Below, one piece after another: positions 31,252 to 39,509 of a stretch of DNA of 64,000 nucleotides. This DNA is from Nonomuraea montanisoli (lineage in GTDB: Bacteria > Actinomycetota > Actinomycetes > Streptosporangiales > Streptosporangiaceae). The notes below the pieces were generated by a model. The model worked only from the letters and a program-made list of their open reading frames with translations. It did not search any database and had not been told where the DNA came from. The stretch spans positions 62,001-126,000 of the forward strand of contig NZ_JABWGN010000014.1 of assembly GCF_013363975.1 (NCBI RefSeq). Direction: 5' to 3'. Each line of letters begins with the position of its first letter. Position 1 is the stretch's first letter. A program made the translations under genes and the position numbers.

Positions 31252-32569
31252 GGCGGGCCCAGGCGCGGGCGAGCGCCGCAACGGCCTGGTCGGCCACCGG
31301 CGGTGGCGGGGCGAAGCTGAGGCGCAGGTGGTCGCGATGGCGGCCGTCCGCCGAGAACAGCGAGCCGGGCGCGACCGCCACCCCCTCCTCGCGGGCCAGC
31401 GCCGCGAACCTGTCGCCGTCGACGCCCGGCAGCCGTACCCACACCGACAGGCCCCCGGCGGGCCGGGTCCAGGACCAGTCGGGCAGGCGCTCGGCCAGGG
31501 CGGCGGTGAAGCGGTCGCGGCGGCGGGTCAGCTCGTCCACCCACGGGCCGACGGGGTTGTGCTCCAGCAGCTCGGCGGCCAGCCGCTGTGCCACGGCGCT
31601 GGTGGCCAGGTCGGAGTCCAGCTTGACCTCGGTGATCCGGGCCAGCAGCGCCTCGGGCGCGGTCAGCCAGCCGATCCGCAGGCCGCCCCACAGCACCTTG
31701 GACAGCGAGCCGACCGTCACCGTGCCGTGCGGGTGCACCCGGGACAGCGGCTCGGGCGGCGCGGCGCCGTCGTGGATGACGCGGGCCAGGGCGCGATCCT
31801 CGACCAGCGGCACGCCGGCGGCCCCGGCCAGCTCGGCGACGTGCCGCAGCTCGGGGACGGCCCCGGTCGGGTTGTCGACGGCCGTCACGTAGACGGCGGC
31901 CGGGCGATGGCGGGCGAAGGCGGCCTCGGCGGCGCCGGGGTCGGTGAGGTCCACGGCGACGGCGTGCGCCCCGGCCCTGCGGAACGCCGCGAGCGCCCCG
32001 ACGTACGTGGGGTCGCCGACGAGCACGCGCTCCCCCGCCCGCAGCAGCGTGCGCGCGGCCAGGTCGATGCCCTGCTGCGCCCCTCCGGTGATCAGCACGG
32101 ACCCGTCCGCCGCCGCGGGGTCGCCGGAGCCGAGCAGGGCGCGCAGGCGCGGGTCGCCCATGGCGTCGTAGCCGTGGCCGCTCGGGCTGCGCAGCAGCGA
32201 GGCCGGATCGAGCGGCGGCATCGCGAGGTGGGAGGGGTCGGGCACGACGGAGGTCGACAGGTCGGCGGGCAGGACGGCACCGGTGAGCAGCCCCGCCATG
32301 GACCGCGTCCGGGTGACGTAGGTGCCGCTGCCGTGGCGGCGCTCGCACAGCCCCTCCTCGCACAGGGCGTTGAACGCGGCCGCCACCGTGCCCCGGCTCA
32401 TGCCGACGGCCTGGGCCAGCTCCCGCTCCGACGGCAGCCGGTCGCCGGGGGCGAGGGCGCCGGTCTGGGCGAGGTCGGCCAGCGCACCCGCGAGCCGGCG
32501 GCCCGGCGGCCCCTGGTGCAGCCGGATCCGGTCGAGGAGCAGCGTGACGAGCGGTTCCATGCGGCCCAT
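31244..32569 (-). CDS. MocR-type regulator (GntR winged helix + aminotransferase fold)
   Basis: This is a 441-aa protein. Residues about 10-80 are a GntR winged helix (GALAPGDRLPSERELAQAVG, MSRGTVAAAFNALCEEGL, RRHGSGTYV). Residues about 110-441 are a fold-type-I aminotransferase domain with the PLP lysine in VGSLSKVLWGGLRIGW and substrate-binding features such as VYVTAVDNPTGAVPELRHVA and LRLSF. MocR proteins use bound PLP or an amino acid derivative to switch transcription, usually of the divergent neighbour. The neighbour here is a class IV aminotransferase, which fits. ATG 32569 or 32560 may be the start. Confidence 0.92.
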   Translation of the reverse strand: MGRMEPLVTLLLDRIRLHQGPPGRRLAGALADLAQTGALAPGDRLPSERELAQAVGMSRGTVAAAFNALCEEGLCERRHGSGTYVTRTRSMAGLLTGAVLPADLSTSVVPDPSHLAMPPLDPASLLRSPSGHGYDAMGDPRLRALLGSGDPAAADGSVLITGGAQQGIDLAARTLLRAGERVLVGDPTYVGALAAFRRAGAHAVAVDLTDPGAAEAAFARHRPAAVYVTAVDNPTGAVPELRHVAELAGAAGVPLVEDRALARVIHDGAAPPEPLSRVHPHGTVTVGSLSKVLWGGLRIGWLTAPEALLARITEVKLDSDLATSAVAQRLAAELLEHNPVGPWVDELTRRRDRFTAALAERLPDWSWTRPAGGLSVWVRLPGVDGDRFAALAREEGVAVAPGSLFSADGRHRDHLRLSFAPPPPVADQAVAALARAWARLS

Positions 32570-32575
32570 ACTAGC

Positions 32576-32603
32576 TTGCCACTTTGCCGATCAATGGCAT
32601 AAC
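32576..32603 (+). promoter_or_regulatory. Promoter and dyad between MocR and aminotransferase genes
   Basis: TTGCCA (32576-32581) and CATAAC (32598-32603) are spaced 16 bp like -35 and -10 boxes. TGCCA ... TGGCA forms an inverted pair over the same bases, and GCCACTT recurs at 32611, so MocR could bind here. Confidence 0.5.
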
Positions 32604-32632
32604 GTGCTGAGCCACTTGAGGAGGTGGCGTCC

Positions 32633-33550
32633 ATGGAGGCAGGCCGCATCTGGATGGACGGGACGCTCGTCCCGTGGGGCGAGGCCCGGGTGCACGTGCT
32701 CTCGCACGCGCTGCACTACGGCACGGGCGTGCTGGAGGGGACGCGGGCGTTCGACACCGACGCGGGGCCGGCGGTCTTCCGGCTGCGCGAGCACCTCGAA
32801 CGGCTCCACCGCAGCGCGCGGATCGTCGGGATGCGGGTGCCGTACGAGGTGGAGGAGCTGGAGGCGGCCACGCTGGAGACCGTCGCCGCGAACGGCCACC
32901 GCGCCTGCTACATCCGCCACCTCGTGCACCGCGGCTACGGCGAGCTCGGCCTGGCCGCGCGCGCCAACCCGGTCGTGGTGTCGATCGCGACGTGGGACTG
33001 GAAGGCGACGGCCGCCGGCCTGCGGCTGATGACCAGCTCGTGGCGGCGCAACGACCAGGCGGCCGTGCCGACGGCCGCCAAGGCGACGGGCCCCTACCTC
33101 AACTCGGTGCTGGCCAAGGCGGAGGCGGTCGAGGCCGGCTACGACGAGGCGGTGCTGCTGAACGCGGCCGGCCAGGTCAGCGAGTGCACCGCCGCCAACC
33201 TGTTCGTGGTCCGCGAGGGGCGGATCAGCACCCCGCCGTCGAGCGCCGGGGCGCTGGAGGGCATCACGCAGGACACCGTCGAACGCCTGGCCGCCGACCT
33301 CGGCATGCCGGTGGCGAGGCGCGACGTGATGCGTTCCGACCTCTACGGCGCCGACGAGGTGTTCCTGTGCGGCACCGCCGCCGGAGTGGCGCCGGTCCGC
33401 TCGGTCGACGGGCGCGAGCTGGCCGCTCCCGGACCGGTCACGAGCTCGCTGGCCGCCGCCTACACGGAGGCCGTCCACGGCCGCGACCCTCGCTACCGCC
33501 ACTGGCTGACCCCGGTGCGGCCACGCCTGTCTGCCGGCCTGCTGCCCTGA
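32633..33550 (+). CDS. Class IV (branched-chain-type) aminotransferase
   Basis: This is a 305-aa fold-type-IV PLP enzyme of the IlvE/DAT group. Landmarks are IWMDGTLVPWGEARVHVLSH, ALHYGTGVLEGTRAF, the PLP-lysine region AAKATGPYLNSVLAKAEA, the conserved EAVLLNAAGQVSECTAANLF and FLCGTAAGVAPVRSVDGREL. It probably transfers an amino group between branched-chain or aromatic amino acids and 2-oxoglutarate. ATG 32633 has AGGAGG eight bases upstream, better than the in-frame GTG at 32624. It is divergent from, and likely controlled by, the MocR regulator. Confidence 0.92.
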   Translation: MEAGRIWMDGTLVPWGEARVHVLSHALHYGTGVLEGTRAFDTDAGPAVFRLREHLERLHRSARIVGMRVPYEVEELEAATLETVAANGHRACYIRHLVHRGYGELGLAARANPVVVSIATWDWKATAAGLRLMTSSWRRNDQAAVPTAAKATGPYLNSVLAKAEAVEAGYDEAVLLNAAGQVSECTAANLFVVREGRISTPPSSAGALEGITQDTVERLAADLGMPVARRDVMRSDLYGADEVFLCGTAAGVAPVRSVDGRELAAPGPVTSSLAAAYTEAVHGRDPRYRHWLTPVRPRLSAGLLP

Positions 33551-34140
33551 TCCGGAGACGCCCGCCACGATGCCGGGCGACACGCTTCGGTCACCCAGCG
33601 TGAGCACGTTGCCGGGTGCGGCTCCCCGTGGGTCACGACGCGCCGGCGACCGTGCGGCTCCCCGGTCAGCCGGTCCGGCTCGGCGAGCCGGCCGCGCAGC
33701 ACACCTGCACAGCAGGACACGCGCGCGTTCCCCGAACGGGCCGCCGCGCCAGGAGGCCGCCCGGTCGTCCAACGCGCCGCCGAGGACCTGTCCCAGGTCG
33801 GGGCACTGGACCGTCGGGGCGACGGGGAGCGAGGCCGGGGACTCCACCCGGTGGAGGCGGGCGAACAGGCCCTTCCCTTCGTCCCCGGCGCGCCGGGTCA
33901 CTTCGGCTGGTCCCTGACAACCGGCGCGTCTGACGGGCCGACGCCCTCCAGCCGCTCCCCAGCCGCGCCACCGCCATCTGTTGACTCTGCGTAATCACAA
34001 CGCCCCGGCGACGGCCAAGAAGACGCGCGTAACGGCGGCCCGCCCCGTGCGGGTTCAGCGGCCGTCTCCCTGGAGGCCCTCAGCCCCGTACGACGACTGG
34101 CGCCGACCAGGCGAAGCCGTAACACATCAAAGTCTTCCAA
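33551..34140. other. 590-bp stretch without a supported gene
   Basis: This is the only gap above 300 bp in the window. Both strands have open frames, but none has a ribosome site, family motif or believable composition. It may be decayed coding DNA or the 3' flank of a removed gene. I see no terminator, tRNA or insertion-sequence ends. Confidence 0.6.
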
Positions 34141-34143
34141 TGA

Positions 34144-35223
34144 TCAACGCGACGCCGCCGACTCGCGCTCGATGAACCGGGTCGGCAGCCGCCGGTGGGT
34201 GAAGCGTTTGTCGCTGCCCTGGACGCGGTCGAGCAGCAGCCGCCCCGCCTCCGCCCCCAGCTCGTAGATCGGCTGCGCCACCACGCTCAGCGGCGGCGAG
34301 ATCGCCTCAGCCCAGTCGGCGTCGTCGAAGGCCACCAGCGACACGTCCGCCGGGCAGCGCATCCCGAGCCCGCGCAGCGCCTGGAGCACCCCCAGCGCCA
34401 GGAGGCTGTCCAGGGCGAGGATCGCCGTCGGCGCGTCCGGCAGCGCGAGCAGGCGCCGGGTGGCGGCGGCCGCGTCCTCCCGGCGGAAGCCCTCGGCGCT
34501 CACCAGCTCCGGCCGGGGCTCGACCCCCGCCTCCACCAGCGCGTCGCGGTAGCCGGCGGCACGCGCGCCGACCGTGGTGGCCGCCAGCCGCTCCACCCCC
34601 CGCAGGCCGGGACGGGACAGCTTCGGGCGGAGCTTCTCATCGCCGCCGGTCAGTAAGGCGACCGACCGGTGCCCGAGTTTCAGCAGCCGCTCGGTGGCGT
34701 CCTTGGCGGCGGCCCGGTTGTCGATGCCGACCGTGTCGGCATCGAGGCCGGGCACCCGCCGGTCGAGCAGCACGATCGGGATGCCGGCGTCCACGACGGC
34801 CTGCAGCGCGTCGCGGTCGGCGACATCCGTCGGGGCCACCACGAGGCCGTCGACGCGGCGCTCGGCGAGCACGCCCAGCGCCTTGCGTTCGAGCGCGAGG
34901 TCCTCGTCGGTGTTGACGAGCAGCACCTCCCAGCCGCGCTCGTGCGCGGCGTCGGCGATGCCGCGCAGGGCGCGCGAGAAGAACGGGTTCTCGATGTCGG
35001 GCACGAGCACGCCGAGCGTGTGCGTCAGCCCTGTGATCATGCTGCGGGCCAGGCTGTTGGGCCGGTAGCCGAGGCGCTCGGCGGCGGCCTGGACGGCCTC
35101 GCGGCTCTTCCTGCTCACCGAGCCGTAGCCGCCGAGAGCCCGGCCGGCCGTCGCGGTGGAGACGCCCGCCTCCTTGGCGACGATCTCGATCGACGGCATG
35201 GCCCGCCGGACGCTGCCGCTCAT
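34144..35223 (-). CDS. LacI-family repressor of the fructosamine (frl-like) regulon
   Basis: This is a LacI/GalR protein of about 359 aa. The DNA-binding domain is IEIVAKEAGVSTATAGRALG, then SVSRKSREAVQAAAERLGYR with the hinge helix NSLARSMITG. The ligand domain starts LGVLVPDIENPFFSRALRGI and ends near the ISPPLSVVAQPIYELGAEAG region. Start choice is uncertain (ATG 35223, GTG 35229 or ATG 35193). Between it and the divergent kinase are two TGAGAAC-type operators; the same site is ahead of the FrlB-like gene. It therefore probably represses both and itself, released by an Amadori sugar or its phosphate. Confidence 0.92.
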   Translation of the reverse strand: MSGSVRRAMPSIEIVAKEAGVSTATAGRALGGYGSVSRKSREAVQAAAERLGYRPNSLARSMITGLTHTLGVLVPDIENPFFSRALRGIADAAHERGWEVLLVNTDEDLALERKALGVLAERRVDGLVVAPTDVADRDALQAVVDAGIPIVLLDRRVPGLDADTVGIDNRAAAKDATERLLKLGHRSVALLTGGDEKLRPKLSRPGLRGVERLAATTVGARAAGYRDALVEAGVEPRPELVSAEGFRREDAAAATRRLLALPDAPTAILALDSLLALGVLQALRGLGMRCPADVSLVAFDDADWAEAISPPLSVVAQPIYELGAEAGRLLLDRVQGSDKRFTHRRLPTRFIERESAASR

Positions 35224-35345
35224 GCGCACCCCCGGTGCTGCTTGGTCGTGTCCTGGACATCATCCCCCCTCGGGAAGAGCGAAAGGGGTGATCAACGGGC
35301 CACCGTAGCGGATTCGGCGGCAACTCTTGACATGGGTCCCACAGA

Positions 35346-35361
35346 TTGAGAACGTTCTCAC
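35346..35361. promoter_or_regulatory. LacI-type operator upstream of the kinase/ABC operon
   Basis: TTGAGAACGTTCTCAC matches 15 of 16 bases of the perfect palindrome at 27793. It lies between the divergent LacI and kinase genes, about 40 nt before the kinase start. Confidence 0.88.
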
Positions 35362-35369
35362 CCAAGTGA

Positions 35370-35385
35370 GTGAGAACCTTCCCAG
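35370..35385. promoter_or_regulatory. Second, weaker LacI-type operator
   Basis: GTGAGAACCTTCCCAG is a degenerate copy centred 24 bp after the strong site. The same strong/weak pairing (23 bp apart, opposite order) occurs upstream of the FrlB-like gene. Confidence 0.65.
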
Positions 35386-35399
35386 TCACAGGAGCCCGT

Positions 35400-36269
35400 G
35401 TGAACCCACGCCTGGTTGCCGTCGGCGACAACGTCGTCGACTGCTACCCCGACCTCGGCGTCATGTATCCCGGCGGGAACGCCGTCAACGTCGCCGTCCA
35501 TGCCCGCAGGCTCGGCGCCGCATCAGGCTACCTGGGCGCCGTGGGCACCGACGCGGCGGGCCGGGTGGTACGCGCCGCGCTGGCCGGCGAGGGCGTGGAC
35601 CTGTCGCTGCTGCGCGTCGTCGAGGGACCGAACGCCTCCGCGACCGTCCGCCTCGTCGCCGGGGAGCGCAAGTTCACCGGCGGCCAGGAGGGCGTGTCCC
35701 GCTTCCGCCTCACCGCCGCCGACCTCGAGCGGCTGGCCGAGGCCGACGTGGTCCACACCGGCGAGTGCTCTTTACTGGAGGACCAGCTTCCCGAGCTGGC
35801 CACGGCCGCGCGGCGGCTGTCGTTCGACTTCTCCGAGCGTCCCTGGGAGTACGTCGAGGCGCACGCCCGCCACGCCGGCATCGCGATCCTGTCGGCCCCG
35901 TCCGGCGCACGCGACGAGGCGCACGCGCTGGCCCGCCGGGTGCGGGACCTCGGTCCCTCGACCGTCGCGGTGACGCTCGGCTCCCAGGGAGCGGTGCTCG
36001 TCCGCGGCGACGAGACGGCCTGGGCACCCGCGGAGCCGATTACCGTGGTGGACACCCTGGGAGCCGGCGACGCGTTCATCGCCCGCCTGCTCGTGGGCGC
36101 CGTCCGCGGCGAGGACCTGCCGGACCTCGCGGCGGCCGCCACGGCGTACGCGTCCGCGGCCTGCGCCTCCTACGGGGCCTTCGGGCACGAGGCCCCCCTC
36201 GACGCCACCCTCGCCACCCCCCGTGACGCCCCCGCGGCGGTCCTGCCCAACAGCAAGGAGTCAGCATGA
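35400..36269 (+). CDS. frlD: PfkB-family sugar kinase, fructoselysine 6-kinase (FrlD) type
   Basis: This is a 289-aa ribokinase-fold kinase. It has the FrlD-like start VAVGDNVVDCYPDLG and the sugar-site loop GGNAVNVAVHARRLG, the strand SFDFSERPWEYV, and the PfkB signature with catalytic Asp VDTLGAGDAFIARLL. The first two and the FDFS segment closely match E. coli FrlD as I remember it. It would phosphorylate an imported Amadori compound on C6 for the FrlB-type deglycase. GTG 35400 has AGGAG seven bases upstream. It heads an operon with an ABC importer; its stop overlaps the next ATG. Confidence 0.86.
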   Translation: MNPRLVAVGDNVVDCYPDLGVMYPGGNAVNVAVHARRLGAASGYLGAVGTDAAGRVVRAALAGEGVDLSLLRVVEGPNASATVRLVAGERKFTGGQEGVSRFRLTAADLERLAEADVVHTGECSLLEDQLPELATAARRLSFDFSERPWEYVEAHARHAGIAILSAPSGARDEAHALARRVRDLGPSTVAVTLGSQGAVLVRGDETAWAPAEPITVVDTLGAGDAFIARLLVGAVRGEDLPDLAAAATAYASAACASYGAFGHEAPLDATLATPRDAPAAVLPNSKESA

Positions 36270-37582
36270 ACAAGCACCGCTGGAGTGCGCTCTCCCTGGC
36301 CACCCTCATCGTCGCCGCGGCAGGCTGCGGCGGTGGCGGGACGAGCGCGACGCCCGGCAAGGCCGACCTGGCCGCGCCCAAGGAGAAGTCCGGCACGCTG
36401 ACGATGGTGACGAAGTTCGCCAACCCCGAGTACGCGCCGTACTTCGAGAAGGTGGTGGCCGAGTACAAGAAGGCCAACCCCAAGGTCGACATCAAGCTGG
36501 AGCAGGTCGGCGACCAGGCCTACAAGGACAAGATCCGGGTGCTCAGCGCCTCGCGCGACCTGCCCGACATCTACTTCTCGTGGGCGGGCGACTTCGCCAA
36601 CAAGTTCGTGCGGGCGGGCCTGGCGGCCGACCTGACGAGCGTCATCGGCCCGAGCACGCAGTGGGGCTCGACGTTCGCGCCGGCCGCGCTCAAGGCGTTC
36701 GAGTACGGCGGCAAGAACTACGGCATGCCGCTCGACCTCGACGGCAAGTACCTCGCCTACAACAAGGCCGTCTTCGACAAGGCGGGCGTCACGGTGCCGG
36801 CCTCGTTCGAGGACCTGCTGACGGCCTGCGACAAGCTGAAGGCCACGGGGGTGCAGCCGATCGCGTTCGGCAACCAGTACGGCTGGGCCGCCATCCACTA
36901 CATCACCCAGCTCAACGCCTACGACGTGCCGGCCAAGACGCTGACCTCCGACTACACCCCGGCGACCGGGGCGTTCACCGACCCCGGCTACGTCACGGCG
37001 CTGAAGCAGTTCTCCGACCTGGTGGGCCGCTGCGGCACCAAGGACGCCAACGGCCTGTCGCACGAGACGGCGCAGGCGCAGTTCCTGTCCGGCAAGGCCG
37101 GCATGCACTACCTGGAGTCGGTCGAGTTCGAGGCGGTCGACAAGGCCAAGCCGCCGCTCGACTGGAGCTTCTTCCGGCTGCCCGCGCCGTCCGGCGCCGC
37201 CGGCGACCCCTCGGCGCTCACGGGCGCGCCCGACGGGTTCCTGGTCAACGCCCAGAGCAAGAACGCAGGACTGGCGGTGGACTTCCTGAAGTTCATGACC
37301 AGCCAGCAGAACGCGGCGGCGCTGACCAAGGACCTCGGCTGGCTCAGCCCGGTCAAGGGGTCGGCGAGCACGGCGAACGCCAACAAGCAGCTCACGGACG
37401 CCCTGGCCGACATGGACAAGGCCGGAAATTTCGCGATCTGGCTGGACACCATCACCCACGCTGAGGTCGCCAGCGCGTACCTGTCCGGCGTCGAGGGCAT
37501 GCTGTCCGGCTCCAAGAGCCCCGAGCAGGTCATGACCGGCGTCCGCGAGGCGGCCGCGAAGGCGAAGAAGGAAGTGGGTTGA
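36266..37582 (+). CDS. ABC importer solute-binding lipoprotein (sugar, CUT1 type)
   Basis: This is a 438-aa extracellular lipoprotein. A short signal (LATLIVAAAGC) ends in a lipobox with the acylated Cys at about 21. The mature part has the family-1 binding-protein features KAGMHYLESVEF, PDIYFSWAGDFANKFV and GMPLDLDGKYLAYNKAVFDK. It should bind the substrate of the operon, by context a fructosamine or related glycoside. The ATG overlaps the kinase stop (ATGA), which ties transport to phosphorylation. Confidence 0.92.
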   Translation: MNKHRWSALSLATLIVAAAGCGGGGTSATPGKADLAAPKEKSGTLTMVTKFANPEYAPYFEKVVAEYKKANPKVDIKLEQVGDQAYKDKIRVLSASRDLPDIYFSWAGDFANKFVRAGLAADLTSVIGPSTQWGSTFAPAALKAFEYGGKNYGMPLDLDGKYLAYNKAVFDKAGVTVPASFEDLLTACDKLKATGVQPIAFGNQYGWAAIHYITQLNAYDVPAKTLTSDYTPATGAFTDPGYVTALKQFSDLVGRCGTKDANGLSHETAQAQFLSGKAGMHYLESVEFEAVDKAKPPLDWSFFRLPAPSGAAGDPSALTGAPDGFLVNAQSKNAGLAVDFLKFMTSQQNAAALTKDLGWLSPVKGSASTANANKQLTDALADMDKAGNFAIWLDTITHAEVASAYLSGVEGMLSGSKSPEQVMTGVREAAAKAKKEVG

Positions 37583-37586
37583 TGCC

Positions 37587-38474
37587 ATGGGCGCCTTGCT
37601 GACCCGCTGGCGCGCCTGGGTCTGGGTGCTGCCCGCCGTCGCCCTGTTGCTGGTGTTCGTCTACTACCCGATCGTGGACAACCTGCGGCTGAGCTTCTTC
37701 TCCTGGAACGCCTTCTCCCCCGAGCCCCGGTTCGTGGGCGTGGACAACTACACCGAGATGTTCACCGACCCGGTGTTCTGGCGGGCGCTGCTCAACAACG
37801 TCGCCTACGCCGTCGTCTCCCTGGTCTTCCAGGCCGGCCTGTCGCTGGTGCTCGCGGCGCTGCTGGAGGAGCTCGTCGGCAAGCGGCTGCGCGGGCTGCT
37901 CCGGACGCTGTACTTCATCCCGGCCGCCATGTCGATCACCGTCGCGGGCGTCCTGTTCTCCTTCCTCTACAACCCCAGGTACGGGCTGGTGAACGAGGCG
38001 CTGCAGGCCGTCGGCCTCGGCCACCTGGCCCGCGCCTGGCTCGGCGAGGAGTCGTCGGCCATCTGGAGCGTCATCGCGATGAGCCAGTGGCAGTCGATCG
38101 GCTACACCGCCGTGCTGTTCGTGGTGGCCATGCAGCGCATCCCCCGCGAGTACTACGAGGCGGCCAAGGTGGACGGCAGCGGCGCGGTGCGCACGTTCTT
38201 CTCCATCACGCTGCCGATGGTGCGCGAGATGACCACGCTGATCGTCATCCTGACGATCTCGGGGGCGTTCCTGGTCTTCAACGAGGTCATGGTGATGACG
38301 GCCGGCGGGCCGGACAACTCCAGCCAGGTCCTCGGCACCTGGCTGTACCGCAAGGCCTTCTTCGAGGACGACATGGGGTACGCCGCGTCCGTGGCCACGG
38401 TGATCTTCGTCATCACGTTCGCCATCGCGGCCGGGCAACTGGCCCTTTCCCGACGCCGGAGGTATGACTCGTGA
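37587..38474 (+). CDS. ABC importer permease (MalF-like)
   Basis: This is a 295-aa permease with six membrane helices. The first is WVWVLPAVALLLVFVYYPIV. The EAA loop that docks the ATPase is EYYEAAKVDGSGAVRTFFSI followed by TLP. It pairs with the next gene product. No ATPase gene follows; such CUT1 importers in actinomycetes usually share one multi-purpose ATPase (MsiK) encoded elsewhere. Confidence 0.93.
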   Translation: MGALLTRWRAWVWVLPAVALLLVFVYYPIVDNLRLSFFSWNAFSPEPRFVGVDNYTEMFTDPVFWRALLNNVAYAVVSLVFQAGLSLVLAALLEELVGKRLRGLLRTLYFIPAAMSITVAGVLFSFLYNPRYGLVNEALQAVGLGHLARAWLGEESSAIWSVIAMSQWQSIGYTAVLFVVAMQRIPREYYEAAKVDGSGAVRTFFSITLPMVREMTTLIVILTISGAFLVFNEVMVMTAGGPDNSSQVLGTWLYRKAFFEDDMGYAASVATVIFVITFAIAAGQLALSRRRRYDS

Positions 38475-39358
38475 TCGCGCTGGACTCCGGGGTCGACCGC
38501 CGGACCACCGCCAAGCACCGGCCCCGCGCCACCATGAGCTTCCGTTCGGTGGTGGGCCGGGTGCTCGGCTGGACCCTGCTCGGCGCGTTCGCCGTGGCCG
38601 TGCTGTACCCGGTGCTGTGGATGGTGCTCAGCGGGTTCAAGGACAACCAGGAGGTCTTCAACCAGCCGTGGGGGCTGCCCGGCGAGCTGCGCTGGGAGAA
38701 CTACGCCCGCGCCTGGGACCTCGGCGTGACCCGTTACTTCACCAACAGCGTCATCGTGACCTCGGCCTCGATCGTGGCCACCACGCTGATCAGCGCGTGG
38801 GCGGCGTACGGGCTGTGCCGGCTGAAGCTGCCGTTCGGCAACGGGGTGGCACTGCTGGTGCTGGGCGGACTGCTGCTGTCGCCGACGGTGGCGCTCATCC
38901 CGCTGTTCCGGCTGCTGACCGCGATCGGGCTGTTCGACACGTACTGGGCGCTGATCGTGCTCTACACGGCGTTCCGCATCCCGTTCACGATCTTCCTGAT
39001 CCGGGCGTACATGATCGAGCTGCCGCGCTCCGTGGACGAGGCGGCCACCATCGACGGGGCGACGCGGGCGCAGATCTTCTGGCGCGTCATCCTGCCGATG
39101 TCCCGGCCGATCCTGGTGTCGGCGGCGCTGCTGCAGGCGCTGTTCGCGTGGAACGAGTTCGCGTTCGCGCTGGTGTTCGTCAGCGACGAGTCGCTGAAGA
39201 CGCTGCCGGTCGGCCTGGTGTCCATGCAGAGCCGGCTGCTGACGGACTGGCCGGTGGTGCTGGCGGGCCTGACCATCGCGGCCCTGCCGACGATCCTGCT
39301 GTTCCTCATCGGGCAGCGGCAGTTCCTGCGCGGGCTGACGGAGGGCGTCGGCAAGTAG
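38471..39358 (+). CDS. ABC importer permease (MalG-like)
   Basis: This is a 295-aa permease starting at a GTG that overlaps the preceding stop (GTGA). It has six membrane helices, and the EAA loop reads ELPRSVDEAATIDGATRAQI followed by FWRVILP. It is the last gene of the kinase-importer operon and is followed by a hairpin with a T-run. Confidence 0.93.
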   Translation: MIALDSGVDRRTTAKHRPRATMSFRSVVGRVLGWTLLGAFAVAVLYPVLWMVLSGFKDNQEVFNQPWGLPGELRWENYARAWDLGVTRYFTNSVIVTSASIVATTLISAWAAYGLCRLKLPFGNGVALLVLGGLLLSPTVALIPLFRLLTAIGLFDTYWALIVLYTAFRIPFTIFLIRAYMIELPRSVDEAATIDGATRAQIFWRVILPMSRPILVSAALLQALFAWNEFAFALVFVSDESLKTLPVGLVSMQSRLLTDWPVVLAGLTIAALPTILLFLIGQRQFLRGLTEGVGK

Positions 39359-39398
39359 CGGATCCTCTCCACGCGGCCCCGAGGGGCCGGGGCCGGTC

Positions 39399-39440
39399 GC
39401 GGGCGGCGCTCCATGAGGAGCGGCCGCCCGCGCCGCTTTT
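39399..39440 (+). terminator. Terminator after the kinase/ABC operon
   Basis: GCGGGCGGCGCTCC and GGAGCGGCCGCCCGC pair around ATGA with one bulged base, and a TTTT run follows nine bases... after the stem region at 39437. It ends the operon 40 nt after the last stop. Confidence 0.75.
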
Positions 39441-39450
39441 CCGCTACCCT

Positions 39451-39480
39451 ATGTTTACGTAAACATGTTCACGTGAACAT
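39451..39480. promoter_or_regulatory. Two overlapping LacI-type operators upstream of GH42
   Basis: ATGTTTACGTAAACAT (39451-39466) and ATGTTCACGTGAACAT (39465-39480) are both perfect palindromes and share two bases, 14 bp centre to centre. The first is identical to the site at 47205 ahead of the second ABC importer. Confidence 0.9.
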
Positions 39481-39509
39481 AGGCCGACGGTCTCCCTTGA
39501 GGAGTGGTA

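Noticed and set aside
33551..34140. Possible small genes in the gap on either strand
   Set aside because: Several frames are open, but none has a ribosome site, a recognisable motif or a normal protein composition.
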